Source: Flavobacterium sandaracinum
Lineage (GTDB): Bacteria; Bacteroidota; Bacteroidia; Flavobacteriales; Flavobacteriaceae
Direction: 5' to 3'
DNA: 64,000 nt
NCBI RefSeq assembly: GCF_004349135.1
Contig: NZ_SMFN01000006.1
Coordinates: 86,623 to 150,622 of the forward strand
The notes under the pieces: model-generated
Databases searched by the model: none
What the model was told of the DNA's origin: nothing
What the model saw: only the letters and a program-made list of their open reading frames with translations
Translations under genes and position numbers: made by a program
Part shown: positions 26,802 to 35,799 of the stretch, piece by piece
How the letters are laid out: every line of letters begins with the position of its first letter
How positions within the stretch are numbered: the stretch's first letter is position 1

Positions 26802-28130
26802 TTATTCGTTTTTTGATAGACTTTCAGATAGTTCTTCTAATGTTCTTCCTTTGGTTTCCGGCATTTTTGTAAATACCCAAAGCAATTGGAAAACCATCAT
26901 GATACAAAAGATGGCAAAAACAGTTGTTGTTCCAATTTCTTTAAACAAAAACGGGATAAATGACGGAATTAAAGCTGCTAAAATCCAGTGGACAGATGTT
27001 CCAAAAGAAGTCCCAGCGGCTCTTAGTTTGTTGGGGAATAATTCAGAGATAAATACCCAAATCACGGCTCCTTGTCCTATCGCGTGTGAGGCTATAAACA
27101 AGAAGAAAAATAATGGAACTGCCATTCCTTTCCATTCAAAATAAAAAGCCGTAGTCACTAATCCCAAAGAAATGATGTATCCTACAGAGCCCAAATACAT
27201 CAATGTTTTTCTTCCGTACTTATCAATTAACGAGATTCCAATCATCGTAAAGATCAAATTAATCACTCCAATTCCGATGCTACTCAAGAAAGAAGCTGAT
27301 TTTTCTAATCCTGCCAGTTCAAAAATTCGAGGTGCGTAATATAAAAAAGCATTGATACCGGAGAGCTGATTGAAAAAGGCAATAAAAAACGCCAACAGTA
27401 ATGGTTTTCTGTATTTTACCATGAAGATAGATTCGTTTTTTCCTTCGTGAGTAGTTTCTTTTTCGATAGCAGCAATTTCTGCTTCTACTGCGGCGTCACT
27501 ATTAATTTGTTTCAAAATTGCGACTGCTTTTTCTCTGTCTTTTTTGTATTCTAAAATCCAGCGCGGACTTTCCGGGATTCCAAATACCAAAATTGTGTAA
27601 AGAAAGGATGGAAAAGCCTGTATTCCTAACATCCAACGCCAGGCATTTTCTCCAATATCTTGTAAATAATAATTAGAGGTAAAGGCGATTAAAATTCCAA
27701 AAACGATATTGAATTGGTATAAAGCGACCAGTTTTCCACGGTCTTTTGCTGGAGCAATTTCAGAGACATAGGTTGGAGCCGCAATAGTGGAGGCTCCAAT
27801 TCCAATTCCGCCAAGAAATCTGAAAATGGAAAAGATAATAGGATCATTTGCGAAAGCAGTTCCAATGGAAGAAACAAAAAATAGCAATCCTATGATTATT
27901 AAAGTCTTTTTCCGACCTAAAATATTCGTTGGAAAAGCGCCAAAAATAGCGCCAATAACCGTTCCCCATAAAGCGGATGACATCACTACCAATCCATGAA
28001 ACAAATCAGAAGAACCCCATAATTGTTGCAATTGTTTGTCGGCTCCGGAAATTACTACAGTGTCAAATCCAAATAAAAATCCTGCAAATGCTACGACTAT
28101 GGACCAATAAAGTATTTTTTTGTTGTTCAT
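26802..28130 (-). CDS. MFS sugar porter (sugar:H+ symporter family)
   Basis: A 442-residue permease with twelve predicted helices and sugar-porter signatures: GRKKTL after helix 2, PESPRWILE before the central loop, DKYGRKTLMYLG in the second half and PETKGRTLEELSESL at the C-terminus. It sits in the inner membrane and most likely imports a hexose. Fructose is likely from its place between GH32 and the fructokinase. It is cotranscribed with the kinase, and the GH32 gene is 47 bases upstream. Confidence 0.92.
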   Translation of the reverse strand: MNNKKILYWSIVVAFAGFLFGFDTVVISGADKQLQQLWGSSDLFHGLVVMSSALWGTVIGAIFGAFPTNILGRKKTLIIIGLLFFVSSIGTAFANDPIIFSIFRFLGGIGIGASTIAAPTYVSEIAPAKDRGKLVALYQFNIVFGILIAFTSNYYLQDIGENAWRWMLGIQAFPSFLYTILVFGIPESPRWILEYKKDREKAVAILKQINSDAAVEAEIAAIEKETTHEGKNESIFMVKYRKPLLLAFFIAFFNQLSGINAFLYYAPRIFELAGLEKSASFLSSIGIGVINLIFTMIGISLIDKYGRKTLMYLGSVGYIISLGLVTTAFYFEWKGMAVPLFFFLFIASHAIGQGAVIWVFISELFPNKLRAAGTSFGTSVHWILAALIPSFIPFLFKEIGTTTVFAIFCIMMVFQLLWVFTKMPETKGRTLEELSESLSKNE

Positions 28131-28177
28131 TATTGTGTTTTTTGGTTAATTATTTTGGTTGTTATAATAGAATTATT

Positions 28178-29767
28178 CTACCAGATTCCCTTGATTTTAG
28201 AAATGGTAAAGTTTTTAATTTCCTGATTCCTATCCGATTTAATGCTGAGTTTGGTGTATGGTTTGTTAGGGAAAATTTGTTCCGTAAAACTGTATACGCC
28301 ACCGTTCAGAAAAATTTCAATTGAGGACCAATCTACCATGATTTGATAATCAATTGTTTCGGTGGTTATATTTGGAGTTTTGGTTTTGTGAATTTTTTCT
28401 CCAAAACTTTTTTCGAAATTTACTATTCCGGAATGGCTTCGGTCTACAGAAAAAGTTTTCAGTTTCGCATCGTAATTAATAACCAAAGAATCCTTTACTT
28501 CATTGGAAAAAATTAATTTTAAATTTTCATTTTTAGCATTCAATTGTACTGCTGACTGGTTCAAATAAGGATATTCAAAAGTCGTTTTTTGATTCGCTTT
28601 CAGGATTATTTCATCTTTTGTAAATGCTACAGTTTCTTGTTTTTTGAATTGTTCTACAGGAGTGTTTTTCAGGACATAATCGCTATTTATTTTTGCAAGC
28701 GAAAGTTCTCTTGGAAGTGTCATCGCACTTCTCCAATTTTTTGTTGGCGTGTCTCTTGCGTAGGACCAGTTACTCATCCAGCCTATAAATATGCGTTTAT
28801 TATCAGGAGTATTATTGTACGTGACACCTGCGTAATTATCAGCGCCATTGTCAATCCATTTGATGTCTTTTTGGTTGGTTTTAAAACTTTTCCCATCGAA
28901 ATCACCAATAAAATATTGTGTTCCTGAACCGCCAAGTGGTGCGCCAGGATTAATGCTTATTAGTAAAACCCACTTTTCCTCATTGGAATCGACAATTTTT
29001 AATTTGAAAATATCAGGACATTCCCAAACACCGCCGTGCGCTCCCATCTTTTTACCAAATTCACTTTCAAGAGTCCAGTTGATTAGGTTTTTAGAAGTAT
29101 AAAATTTGGCATGATCTCCGGCAACCAAAACCATATTCCAAAGATTGGTATCGGGATTCCAGAAAACTTTAGGGTCTCTAAAATCTTTTAAACCTGAATT
29201 TTTAACAATTGGATTTCCATTGTATTTCATCCAAGTTTCGCCTTCATCCAGACTATAAGCGAGCCCTTGTGTTTGATAATTTGTTTTTCCTGCTTTTTCA
29301 CCTTCCATATCATGATACGTGAAAATAGCAATCATAGGTGGATTTTCTTTGGTTCCAAGTCCAGAAGTATTTTTTAAATCTACAACTGCACTTCCTGAAA
29401 ATATCATTCCTAATTTGTCAGGAAACAAAGCGATTTTTTTATTGGTCCAATGAATTAAATCCGTACTTGTTGCGTGTCCCCAATGCATCGGTCCCCAAAC
29501 AATATCGTCTGGATAATATTGGTAAAACAAATGATAAATACCTTTGTAGAAAACCATTCCGTTGGGGTCATTCATCCATTTTTTTTCTGGAGAAAAATGA
29601 AATTGTGGTCTAAAGGGTTCTTTGTATTGCGCCGAGGAATCAGGTTTTATTTTTTCGGATGAGGCAATGGATATAACTTCATTTTGCACTTCTTTTTTAC
29701 AGGAAAACAAGAGTAAAGAGGCTCCGACTACGAAATAAAAGGGGAGGGTTTTATTTGTGAACTTCAT
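28178..29767 (-). CDS. GH32 fructan/sucrose hydrolase lipoprotein (levanase/invertase type)
   Basis: A 529-residue glycoside hydrolase family 32 enzyme that releases beta-linked fructose. The signal LLLFSCKKE (Cys23) marks a lipoprotein. The three catalytic motifs are present: WMNDPNG with the nucleophile Asp67, RDP at 197-199 and ECP with acid/base Glu249. The five-bladed propeller (about 50-370) is followed by a C-terminal beta-sandwich domain (about 380-529), as is usual. Whether it prefers sucrose, inulin or levan cannot be told. It is the first gene of the minus-strand operon GH32-porter-fructokinase and is divergent from GH65, with twin operators in between. Confidence 0.94.
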   Translation of the reverse strand: MKFTNKTLPFYFVVGASLLLFSCKKEVQNEVISIASSEKIKPDSSAQYKEPFRPQFHFSPEKKWMNDPNGMVFYKGIYHLFYQYYPDDIVWGPMHWGHATSTDLIHWTNKKIALFPDKLGMIFSGSAVVDLKNTSGLGTKENPPMIAIFTYHDMEGEKAGKTNYQTQGLAYSLDEGETWMKYNGNPIVKNSGLKDFRDPKVFWNPDTNLWNMVLVAGDHAKFYTSKNLINWTLESEFGKKMGAHGGVWECPDIFKLKIVDSNEEKWVLLISINPGAPLGGSGTQYFIGDFDGKSFKTNQKDIKWIDNGADNYAGVTYNNTPDNKRIFIGWMSNWSYARDTPTKNWRSAMTLPRELSLAKINSDYVLKNTPVEQFKKQETVAFTKDEIILKANQKTTFEYPYLNQSAVQLNAKNENLKLIFSNEVKDSLVINYDAKLKTFSVDRSHSGIVNFEKSFGEKIHKTKTPNITTETIDYQIMVDWSSIEIFLNGGVYSFTEQIFPNKPYTKLSIKSDRNQEIKNFTISKIKGIW

Positions 29768-29842
29768 TAAAATAAGGTTTAATTATTATAGTATCTGTAT
29801 AAAAATAGAATTCTATTTTTTAATTATTCAAAATAGTAGGAG

Positions 29843-29876
29843 TAAAAACGTTTTAGATTTGCCGAAAACGTTTTCG
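29843..29876. promoter_or_regulatory. Twin LacI-type operators between GH32 and GH65
   Basis: TAAAAACGTTTTAG (29843-29856) and CGAAAACGTTTTCG (29863-29876) are palindromes of the CcpA/LacI type with a central CG, spaced 20 bp centre to centre. The first overlaps a -7 box TAGATTTG (29854-29861) reading toward GH65, and the second covers the expected start of transcription. The location allows repression of both divergent units. Confidence 0.8.
29854..29861 (+). promoter_or_regulatory. -7 promoter box of the GH65 gene
   Basis: TAGATTTG fits TAnnTTTG and is embedded in the twin operators, so repressor binding should block polymerase directly. It predicts a leader of roughly 95 bases before the ATG at 29964. 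Confidence 0.5.
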
Positions 29877-29963
29877 ATTTGTATTCAAGGTAGATTATGT
29901 AACTATTCATTATTTTAAGAAATAAATTATATAAGTTTGAAACTATTATAAAAAAATACAACT

Positions 29964-31970
29964 ATGATTTCAACATTTAAGAGTCTGGTCTTTTTGCTTT
30001 TAGCGGGTCCAATTGTTTTTGGTCAAACTAAATCAGATGAATGGCATTTACAGGCAAATTCCAGAGAAAATTATTTTGGTGTAGCGATGGCAAATGGTCA
30101 AATAGGAATTGTTACCGATGATACGCCTTTAAAAACAAAAGAAATTATTCTGAATGGCGTTTACGACGGAAGTCCCGAAAATGGAATCAGCAGAATTGTG
30201 CGCGGAATAGAATTTCTGAATTTGCATTTGAACATCAATAATCAGGAAATCAAGTCGGATAATATTGATAATTGGAGTCAAGTCGTTTCGATGAAAGAGG
30301 GAACAAGTACTACTTCATTTTCATTTAAAGATTTAGCAAATATCAATTACACGATTTTGGCCAATAGAGCGATTCCCTTTTCAGCAATGTCAATAGTCGA
30401 AATTATTCCTAGCAAGGATATTGAAATTACCGCTAACAATTACATGGTTGTTCCGGATGAATTGAAAGAAGCGAAAAGTCAGTTTCGGGTTTTGAAAGAC
30501 AATCAGTATTTGATGCCTGTTTTTGGAACAGTGGCAAAAACATTAACTGGGAAATATACCGTAGCGGCTTCAACAACCTTTCTTTTTGACGGCCAAGTAG
30601 AAACGTTGAAACAAACTGGAAATGAAGTAGGTTTTACTAAAAAATTACTAAAGGGTAAAAAATACCGTTTTGCTATTGCAGGAGGAATTTGCACGTCAAA
30701 GGATGTTACAGATCCATTAAATGAATCCGAAAGGCAGCCTATTTATGCTTTACAAGAAGGAATTGATAAATTATTGAACCGTCACAAGCAAGCTTGGGCT
30801 GAACTATGGAAAACAGGTGATATTCAAATTGAAGGAGATTTAGATGCGCAACAACGTGTTCGTTTTGCCTTGTATAATTTATATTCATACATCCGTCCTG
30901 ATACTAGACAAAGTATTGCACCGATGGGATTGTCGTCGCAAGGATATAACGGACACATTTTTTGGGATACCGAACTTTGGATGTATCCAACGCTTTTGGC
31001 ACTGCAGCCTGATATGGCGAAATCATGTTTGGATTATCGTTCTGATCGTTTGCAAAAGGCCAAACAAAAAGCATTTATTTATGGATATAAAGGAGCAATG
31101 TACCCTTGGGAATCAGATGATACGGGAGAAGAAGCAACACCAACTTGGGCTTTGACTGGGATTTTTGAGCAGCACATTACGGCTGATGTTTCGATCGCAT
31201 TTTGGAATTATTACGCCTACACGCAAGATAAATCTTGGTTGAAGAAAGAATGGGCAGTTCTAAAAGAAACAGCTGATTTCTGGGTAAGTCGCGTCGTGCA
31301 AAATCAGGATGGAAGTTTTTCTATTTTAAATGTAGTTGGTGCTGATGAATATGCGCAACATGTAGATGATAATGCCTTTACAAATGCGTCCGCTATTGAG
31401 TCTTTGAAAAACACGATCAAAGCAGCAACAATTTTGGGCGAACCAATAAATCCAAAATGGGCAGCAGTATCGGAGAAATTAGCCATACATACCGAAAAAG
31501 GAATAACACAAAATTACAAAGGATATAAAGGGCAAATGATCAAACAAGCGGATGTGAACTTACTAGCATATCCTTTACACGTAATCACAGATAAAGAACA
31601 GATAAAAAGAGATTTAGAATATTACGCTGAAAAAATTGATAAAAAGGACGGTCCAGCAATGGCCTCCGGAGTATTGTCTGTTTTGTATGCGCGCTTGGGC
31701 GATAGAGAAAAAGCGTATAGTTATTTTGTGAAATCGTATTTGCCAAACAGCCGTCCTCCTTTTGGAGTATTCTCGGAATCAGCCAATAGTAATAATCCTT
31801 ATTTTGCTACGGGAGCGGGAGCGATGCTTCAGGCGGTTATTTATGGTTTTGGTGGAGTAGAACAAACGGATATGGGACTAAAATACAATAAAGGATTGTT
31901 GCCAAAACAATGGAAATCGCTTAAGATTATTGGTCTTGGAGTGGATAATAAAACGATAGAAATTAAGTAA
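29964..31970 (+). CDS. Secreted GH65 family enzyme, alpha-glucosidase/kojibiose-hydrolase-like
   Basis: A 668-residue protein with signal peptide MISTFKSLVFLLLAGPIVFG. A beta-sandwich domain (about 25-250) is followed by an (alpha/alpha)6 barrel with HIFWDTELWMYPTLLAL and VVGADEYAQHVDDNAFTN. Glu462 in the latter is at the family's general acid position. GH65 includes inverting phosphorylases and hydrolases acting on alpha-glucobioses. A secreted form has no phosphorylated product to conserve, and a flavobacterial GH65 kojibiose hydrolase is known, so hydrolysis of alpha-1,2 or related glucosides is favoured. The substrate is not proven. It is transcribed alone from the operator-controlled promoter. 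Confidence 0.85.
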   Translation: MISTFKSLVFLLLAGPIVFGQTKSDEWHLQANSRENYFGVAMANGQIGIVTDDTPLKTKEIILNGVYDGSPENGISRIVRGIEFLNLHLNINNQEIKSDNIDNWSQVVSMKEGTSTTSFSFKDLANINYTILANRAIPFSAMSIVEIIPSKDIEITANNYMVVPDELKEAKSQFRVLKDNQYLMPVFGTVAKTLTGKYTVAASTTFLFDGQVETLKQTGNEVGFTKKLLKGKKYRFAIAGGICTSKDVTDPLNESERQPIYALQEGIDKLLNRHKQAWAELWKTGDIQIEGDLDAQQRVRFALYNLYSYIRPDTRQSIAPMGLSSQGYNGHIFWDTELWMYPTLLALQPDMAKSCLDYRSDRLQKAKQKAFIYGYKGAMYPWESDDTGEEATPTWALTGIFEQHITADVSIAFWNYYAYTQDKSWLKKEWAVLKETADFWVSRVVQNQDGSFSILNVVGADEYAQHVDDNAFTNASAIESLKNTIKAATILGEPINPKWAAVSEKLAIHTEKGITQNYKGYKGQMIKQADVNLLAYPLHVITDKEQIKRDLEYYAEKIDKKDGPAMASGVLSVLYARLGDREKAYSYFVKSYLPNSRPPFGVFSESANSNNPYFATGAGAMLQAVIYGFGGVEQTDMGLKYNKGLLPKQWKSLKIIGLGVDNKTIEIK

Positions 31971-31988
31971 TTTTCCAATATTTTATCG

Positions 31989-32049
31989 GCCACGAATATC
32001 AAATTGATCCATTTTGAAAGGATTTAAATTGGTGTCCGTGGCTTTTTTT
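31989..32049 (+). terminator. Long imperfect hairpin terminator after GH65
   Basis: GCCACGAATATCAAATT (from 31989) pairs with AATTGGTGTCCGTGGC (ending 32042), mostly by standard and G-T pairs, and seven Ts follow. The GCCACGAAT...GTGGC form resembles dispersed hairpins I recall from flavobacterial genomes. Confidence 0.7.
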
Positions 32050-32617
32050 GTTTGCTATTTTTTAATCGATTGGTCTTTGCTTCTCCTTTGGCAACTCCTT
32101 TTAAAAATTTTGTTATTACAGGAGTAGGTCTTCCTTTAATTTAAAAAAATAAAACTAGGTTGCTTTCATTCCTTATTGTGATGATAGAAAGCGTCAAGCT
32201 AAAAGAAGAATATAGTTGGTTTAAAAAACAGTTAAAGTCAGAAAGGAGCATTATCGATTCGATTTCTCTTATGTCGAGTTTTTTATTTTTAAATCTCACA
32301 AGGGATTACTTTTATTTTTATAGGTTTATACTTGCCAATATAAAAATTTTAAAACGATTTTTTTTACTAAAACACGTTTTGTTATTATGCTATTTTAAGC
32401 CTTTAAATTTGGGGGTAAAAAAAGGAATCGCTAATTTTAGCTACTATTTTTTTAATAATTAAAAGTCTTGGGCCCAGATTGTCAATTTGTTGTATTTAAC
32501 TCAATAATGATGAATAATTCGCAATGATATTTTGTTAAAAGGCTTTTTTTTGATTAATTGCTAATCGATTTGTAATATAATTGCTAATAAAGTGAAGTAA
32601 TGTGTTTTTTTAGCTCT

Positions 32618-32625
32618 TATTTTTG
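32618..32625 (+). promoter_or_regulatory. Possible -7 box upstream of susC
   Basis: TATTTTTG fits TAnnTTTG. It lies 50 bases before the first susC operator, so a repressor bound there would act as a roadblock. A looser TATAGTTTG at 32704-32712, overlapping the second operator, is an alternative promoter that would explain the operator placement better. Confidence 0.4.
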
Positions 32626-32674
32626 TGTTTAATATAATTTTAGTATTAAATTTTTAAGGTATTAATTTTAAAAT

Positions 32675-32708
32675 CGAAAACGTTTTCGGCACAACGAAAA
32701 CGTTATAG
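32675..32708 (+). promoter_or_regulatory. Twin LacI-type operators upstream of susC
   Basis: CGAAAACGTTTTCG (32675-32688, perfect palindrome) and CGAAAACGTTATAG (32695-32708) are spaced 20 bp centre to centre, as in the GH65 promoter. They lie about 100-135 bases upstream of the susC ATG. Confidence 0.8.
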
Positions 32709-32809
32709 TTTGGTAAAACCTTAATTTTATCATAAAATTATAATTATGTTTGATGTCAATATTTAAACAAACCATTTAAACAAATTATTAACCAACTTAT
32801 TTATTACGT

Positions 32810-35788
32810 ATGAAAAATAGTCTAATTAAAGGCTTGATGGTGTTTCTAACGATGCTGTGTACAAGTTTGACTTATTCGCAAGATGTGTCAGGTACAGTAT
32901 CGGATGCCAGTGGTCCACTTCCAGGGGCTTCTGTCTTAGTTAAAGGAACAACAAATGGAGCACAAACTGATTTCGATGGAAAATTTACTATCAAGAATGT
33001 TGGCTCAAACGCAGTTTTAGTTTTTAGTTACATTGGTCTTAAAACTCAAGAATTAAATGTAGCAGGAAAAAGCACAGTTAATGTGGTATTAAATGAAGAC
33101 TCCGCTGAATTAAAGGAAGTGGTAGTTATTGGTTACGGTTCAGTAAGAAAGAAAGATGCTACTGGTGCAGTGGATCAAATTAGTGCAAAAGATTTTGATA
33201 ATGTTTCTTCTCCGTCGCCTGCCCAAATATTAAGAGGTAAGGTAGCGGGTGTTCAAGTTACACAATCTAGTGGTGAACCAGGTGCTGGTGTAGCAATTAG
33301 AGTACGTGGTAACTCCTCTATTCGTTCAGGGAATAGCCCATTAATCGTTATTGATGGAGTTCCTTTAGATGGTGGAAATGTTTCCGGTGGTGGAGATGAT
33401 TTATTAGGAAGTTCTTCTGCTAAGAATCCATTAAACTTTGTGAATCAAAATGATATAGAAAGTATAAGTGTATTGAAAGATGCCTCTTCAACTGCTATCT
33501 ATGGTTCTCGTGGATCTAATGGGGTAATTGTAATCACAACTAAAAAAGGAAAATCGAATGTACCACAAATAAATTACAGCTCCTCTGTACAGTTCAGTAA
33601 AATGTCAGGTAACCTGGATGTTATGGATGCGAATCAATTTGTTGCTGCTGGTGGTATAGATAAGGGATCTAGAACTTATGATTGGGAAGATGCTGTTTTG
33701 AGAAACGGTTTTTCAACTAATCATGATCTATCTTTTGCTAAAACTACAGAAAATTCCAATACTAGAATTTCCTTAGGTGCCTCTAGTACGAATGGTATCG
33801 TTAAAAACACAGGATTGGATAAATACAATGCTACTGTTTACAATTCAAATGATTTTTTTGGAGGTGCATTGAAAATAGAGGAAAGAATAATTTATGCTTC
33901 TTTGAAAGATGAGGCTACTTTATTGTCTAATAATGCTGGAGCTGTTGGGAATCTTATGGGTGCAGCGCTATACTGGAATCCAACGCTACCAATTTATGCC
34001 CCAGACGGATCTTATACCTTTGTAGGAAATGATTATTTGAATCCTGTTCAATTGCTAGATGCATATAAAGATTATACAAACACTAATAAATTATTAGCTA
34101 GTATTAATACGACATGGAAAATTAATAGTAAATTAAAATACCAATTCTTATTTGGTATCGAGACGTCAAATTCAAGTAGAAAAAGTCAGTTGTTGCCAAC
34201 AATTCAAATCACGAATGTTGCTCAAGCAACAGATCCTCAGACTTTAGTTACTAAATATGGACAGGCTAGTATTTCTAACTTGAATAAATTCAATAGAACT
34301 TTTGAGCATACCTTGAATTATAACAATGATTTTAGTGATAATTTTAATTTAGATGCATTAGTTGGATATTCATACTACGATTATACGGCAGATGGAAGTA
34401 CAGCTACGGGTAAAGGGTATAGTCCTTTACAAACGAATTTAATTGACAATATTGAAGGTGGTTTGAGAAATGAATTTAGAGTTAATTCATTCAGAAATAG
34501 AGTGGAATTACAGTCTTATTTTGGTAGAGTTAATGCTACTTTGTACAAAAAGTTAATTGTAACGGCTACTTTGCGTGCCGATGGGTCTACTAAACTAGGG
34601 GAAAATAACAAATATGATTATTTCCCTTCTGTAGGTATTGCTTACAAAGTGATTGAAGATCAAGAAGGGTTGTTTAATAGTTTCAAAGTTAGAGGAAATT
34701 ATGGTATCACAGGAAACCAAGAGTTTGCACCTAACTCTGCTATTGCAAGAGCTTCTTATTCACTCGATGGAGGTCTTGGTGAGCAAATCAACGCAAATGA
34801 AAATTTAAAATGGGAGACTACTAAATCGTATGGTATCGGTGCTGATTTTGAATTGTTCAACAATAGGTTGACAGGATCTATAGATTATTTCCAAAGGGAT
34901 ACCAAAGATTTAATTTTTCCAGTTCCAGCCGCTTCGTCTCAACCTGGTCCACCAGCACCGCGTTTTGTGAACTTAGCCGGTAACTTAATCAATAAAGGGG
35001 TAGAAGTTTCTTTGAATTATAGCGTAATCAATACGCAAGATTTTACATGGGATATTTCAGGTAATGCTTCCTTCTTATCAAACGAAGTAAAAAACTTTCC
35101 AGGATTTATCGCTACAGGAGCTTTGAACGGTCAAGGTTTGTCTGGAGCTTATGCTCAGGTAGTTACAACTAATTACCCTGCCTATACTTATTATCTCTAT
35201 GAGTGGAGAGGGTATGATGCTGATGGGATGTCTATTTATGCAGATGCAGCCGGTAACGATACGGGTTTAGGTACTGCGGATAAAAAATTATTAGACAAAC
35301 AACCTTTACCTAAAATCAATGTTGGTTTCAATACTTCTTTAGCATACAAAGGCTTCGATGCTAGTGCCTCTTTCTACGGAGCGTTTGGTCATTACATCTA
35401 TAATAATACAACTAACGCCAATTTTGCTAAAAGTGCATTTAGTGGTGATCCAGGGAAAAACATAACTCTAGAAGTAGCGACATCGCCTCAATCGACAGCG
35501 GATGTTTCTGCACCTTCTACTAGGTATTTAGAAAAAGGTGATTTCTTTAGAATGGGTAATTTAACTGTAGGATATACTTTCAAAGGAGATGTAATAGAGA
35601 GATTTAAAATGAAATCAGCTCGTTTCTTTGTAAATGCGTCTAATTTATTTATCATCACTAGCTATTCTGGATCTGATCCAGAGGTTGACACAGATAAATC
35701 TTTGAATGGAGTGCCTTCGGCAGGTATGGAATACTTATCGTATCCAAGAGAAAAAAGTGTAGCTGTTGGTATTAACGTAACATTTTAA
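32810..35788 (+). CDS. SusC-like TonB-dependent outer-membrane transporter
   Basis: A 992-residue outer-membrane protein with a signal peptide ending in SLTYSQ. A CarboxypepD-reg-like beta-sandwich follows (VSGTVSDASGPLPGASVLVK), then a putative TonB-contact segment (AELKEVVVIGYGSVRKKD). The plug contains RVRGNSSIRSGNSPLIVIDG and VLKDASSTAIYGSRGSNGVI, and a 22-strand barrel ends in SVAVGINVTF with the terminal Phe. With the SusD partner 11 bases downstream it should import oligosaccharides. The substrate is probably a sucrose-, fructan- or alpha-glucoside-type glycan, by context. It is controlled by the twin operators. The length is typical of the family. Confidence 0.95.
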   Translation: MKNSLIKGLMVFLTMLCTSLTYSQDVSGTVSDASGPLPGASVLVKGTTNGAQTDFDGKFTIKNVGSNAVLVFSYIGLKTQELNVAGKSTVNVVLNEDSAELKEVVVIGYGSVRKKDATGAVDQISAKDFDNVSSPSPAQILRGKVAGVQVTQSSGEPGAGVAIRVRGNSSIRSGNSPLIVIDGVPLDGGNVSGGGDDLLGSSSAKNPLNFVNQNDIESISVLKDASSTAIYGSRGSNGVIVITTKKGKSNVPQINYSSSVQFSKMSGNLDVMDANQFVAAGGIDKGSRTYDWEDAVLRNGFSTNHDLSFAKTTENSNTRISLGASSTNGIVKNTGLDKYNATVYNSNDFFGGALKIEERIIYASLKDEATLLSNNAGAVGNLMGAALYWNPTLPIYAPDGSYTFVGNDYLNPVQLLDAYKDYTNTNKLLASINTTWKINSKLKYQFLFGIETSNSSRKSQLLPTIQITNVAQATDPQTLVTKYGQASISNLNKFNRTFEHTLNYNNDFSDNFNLDALVGYSYYDYTADGSTATGKGYSPLQTNLIDNIEGGLRNEFRVNSFRNRVELQSYFGRVNATLYKKLIVTATLRADGSTKLGENNKYDYFPSVGIAYKVIEDQEGLFNSFKVRGNYGITGNQEFAPNSAIARASYSLDGGLGEQINANENLKWETTKSYGIGADFELFNNRLTGSIDYFQRDTKDLIFPVPAASSQPGPPAPRFVNLAGNLINKGVEVSLNYSVINTQDFTWDISGNASFLSNEVKNFPGFIATGALNGQGLSGAYAQVVTTNYPAYTYYLYEWRGYDADGMSIYADAAGNDTGLGTADKKLLDKQPLPKINVGFNTSLAYKGFDASASFYGAFGHYIYNNTTNANFAKSAFSGDPGKNITLEVATSPQSTADVSAPSTRYLEKGDFFRMGNLTVGYTFKGDVIERFKMKSARFFVNASNLFIITSYSGSDPEVDTDKSLNGVPSAGMEYLSYPREKSVAVGINVTF

Positions 35789-35799
35789 TTAATAGAACA

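Larger units (their letters stand above)
31971..32809. other. Long intergenic region upstream of susC
   Basis: The 839 bases contain a terminator-like hairpin after GH65, a possible -7 box and the twin operators of susC. One plus-strand open frame (32160-32462) has a Phe/Leu/Lys-rich low-complexity translation typical of AT-rich noncoding DNA and is not called. The rest shows nothing I can name. Confidence 0.6.

Noticed and set aside
32160..32462. 100-codon open frame upstream of susC
   Set aside because: The translation is low complexity (Phe, Leu, Lys, Tyr), has no signal of a family, and lies in very AT-rich intergenic DNA; probably chance.
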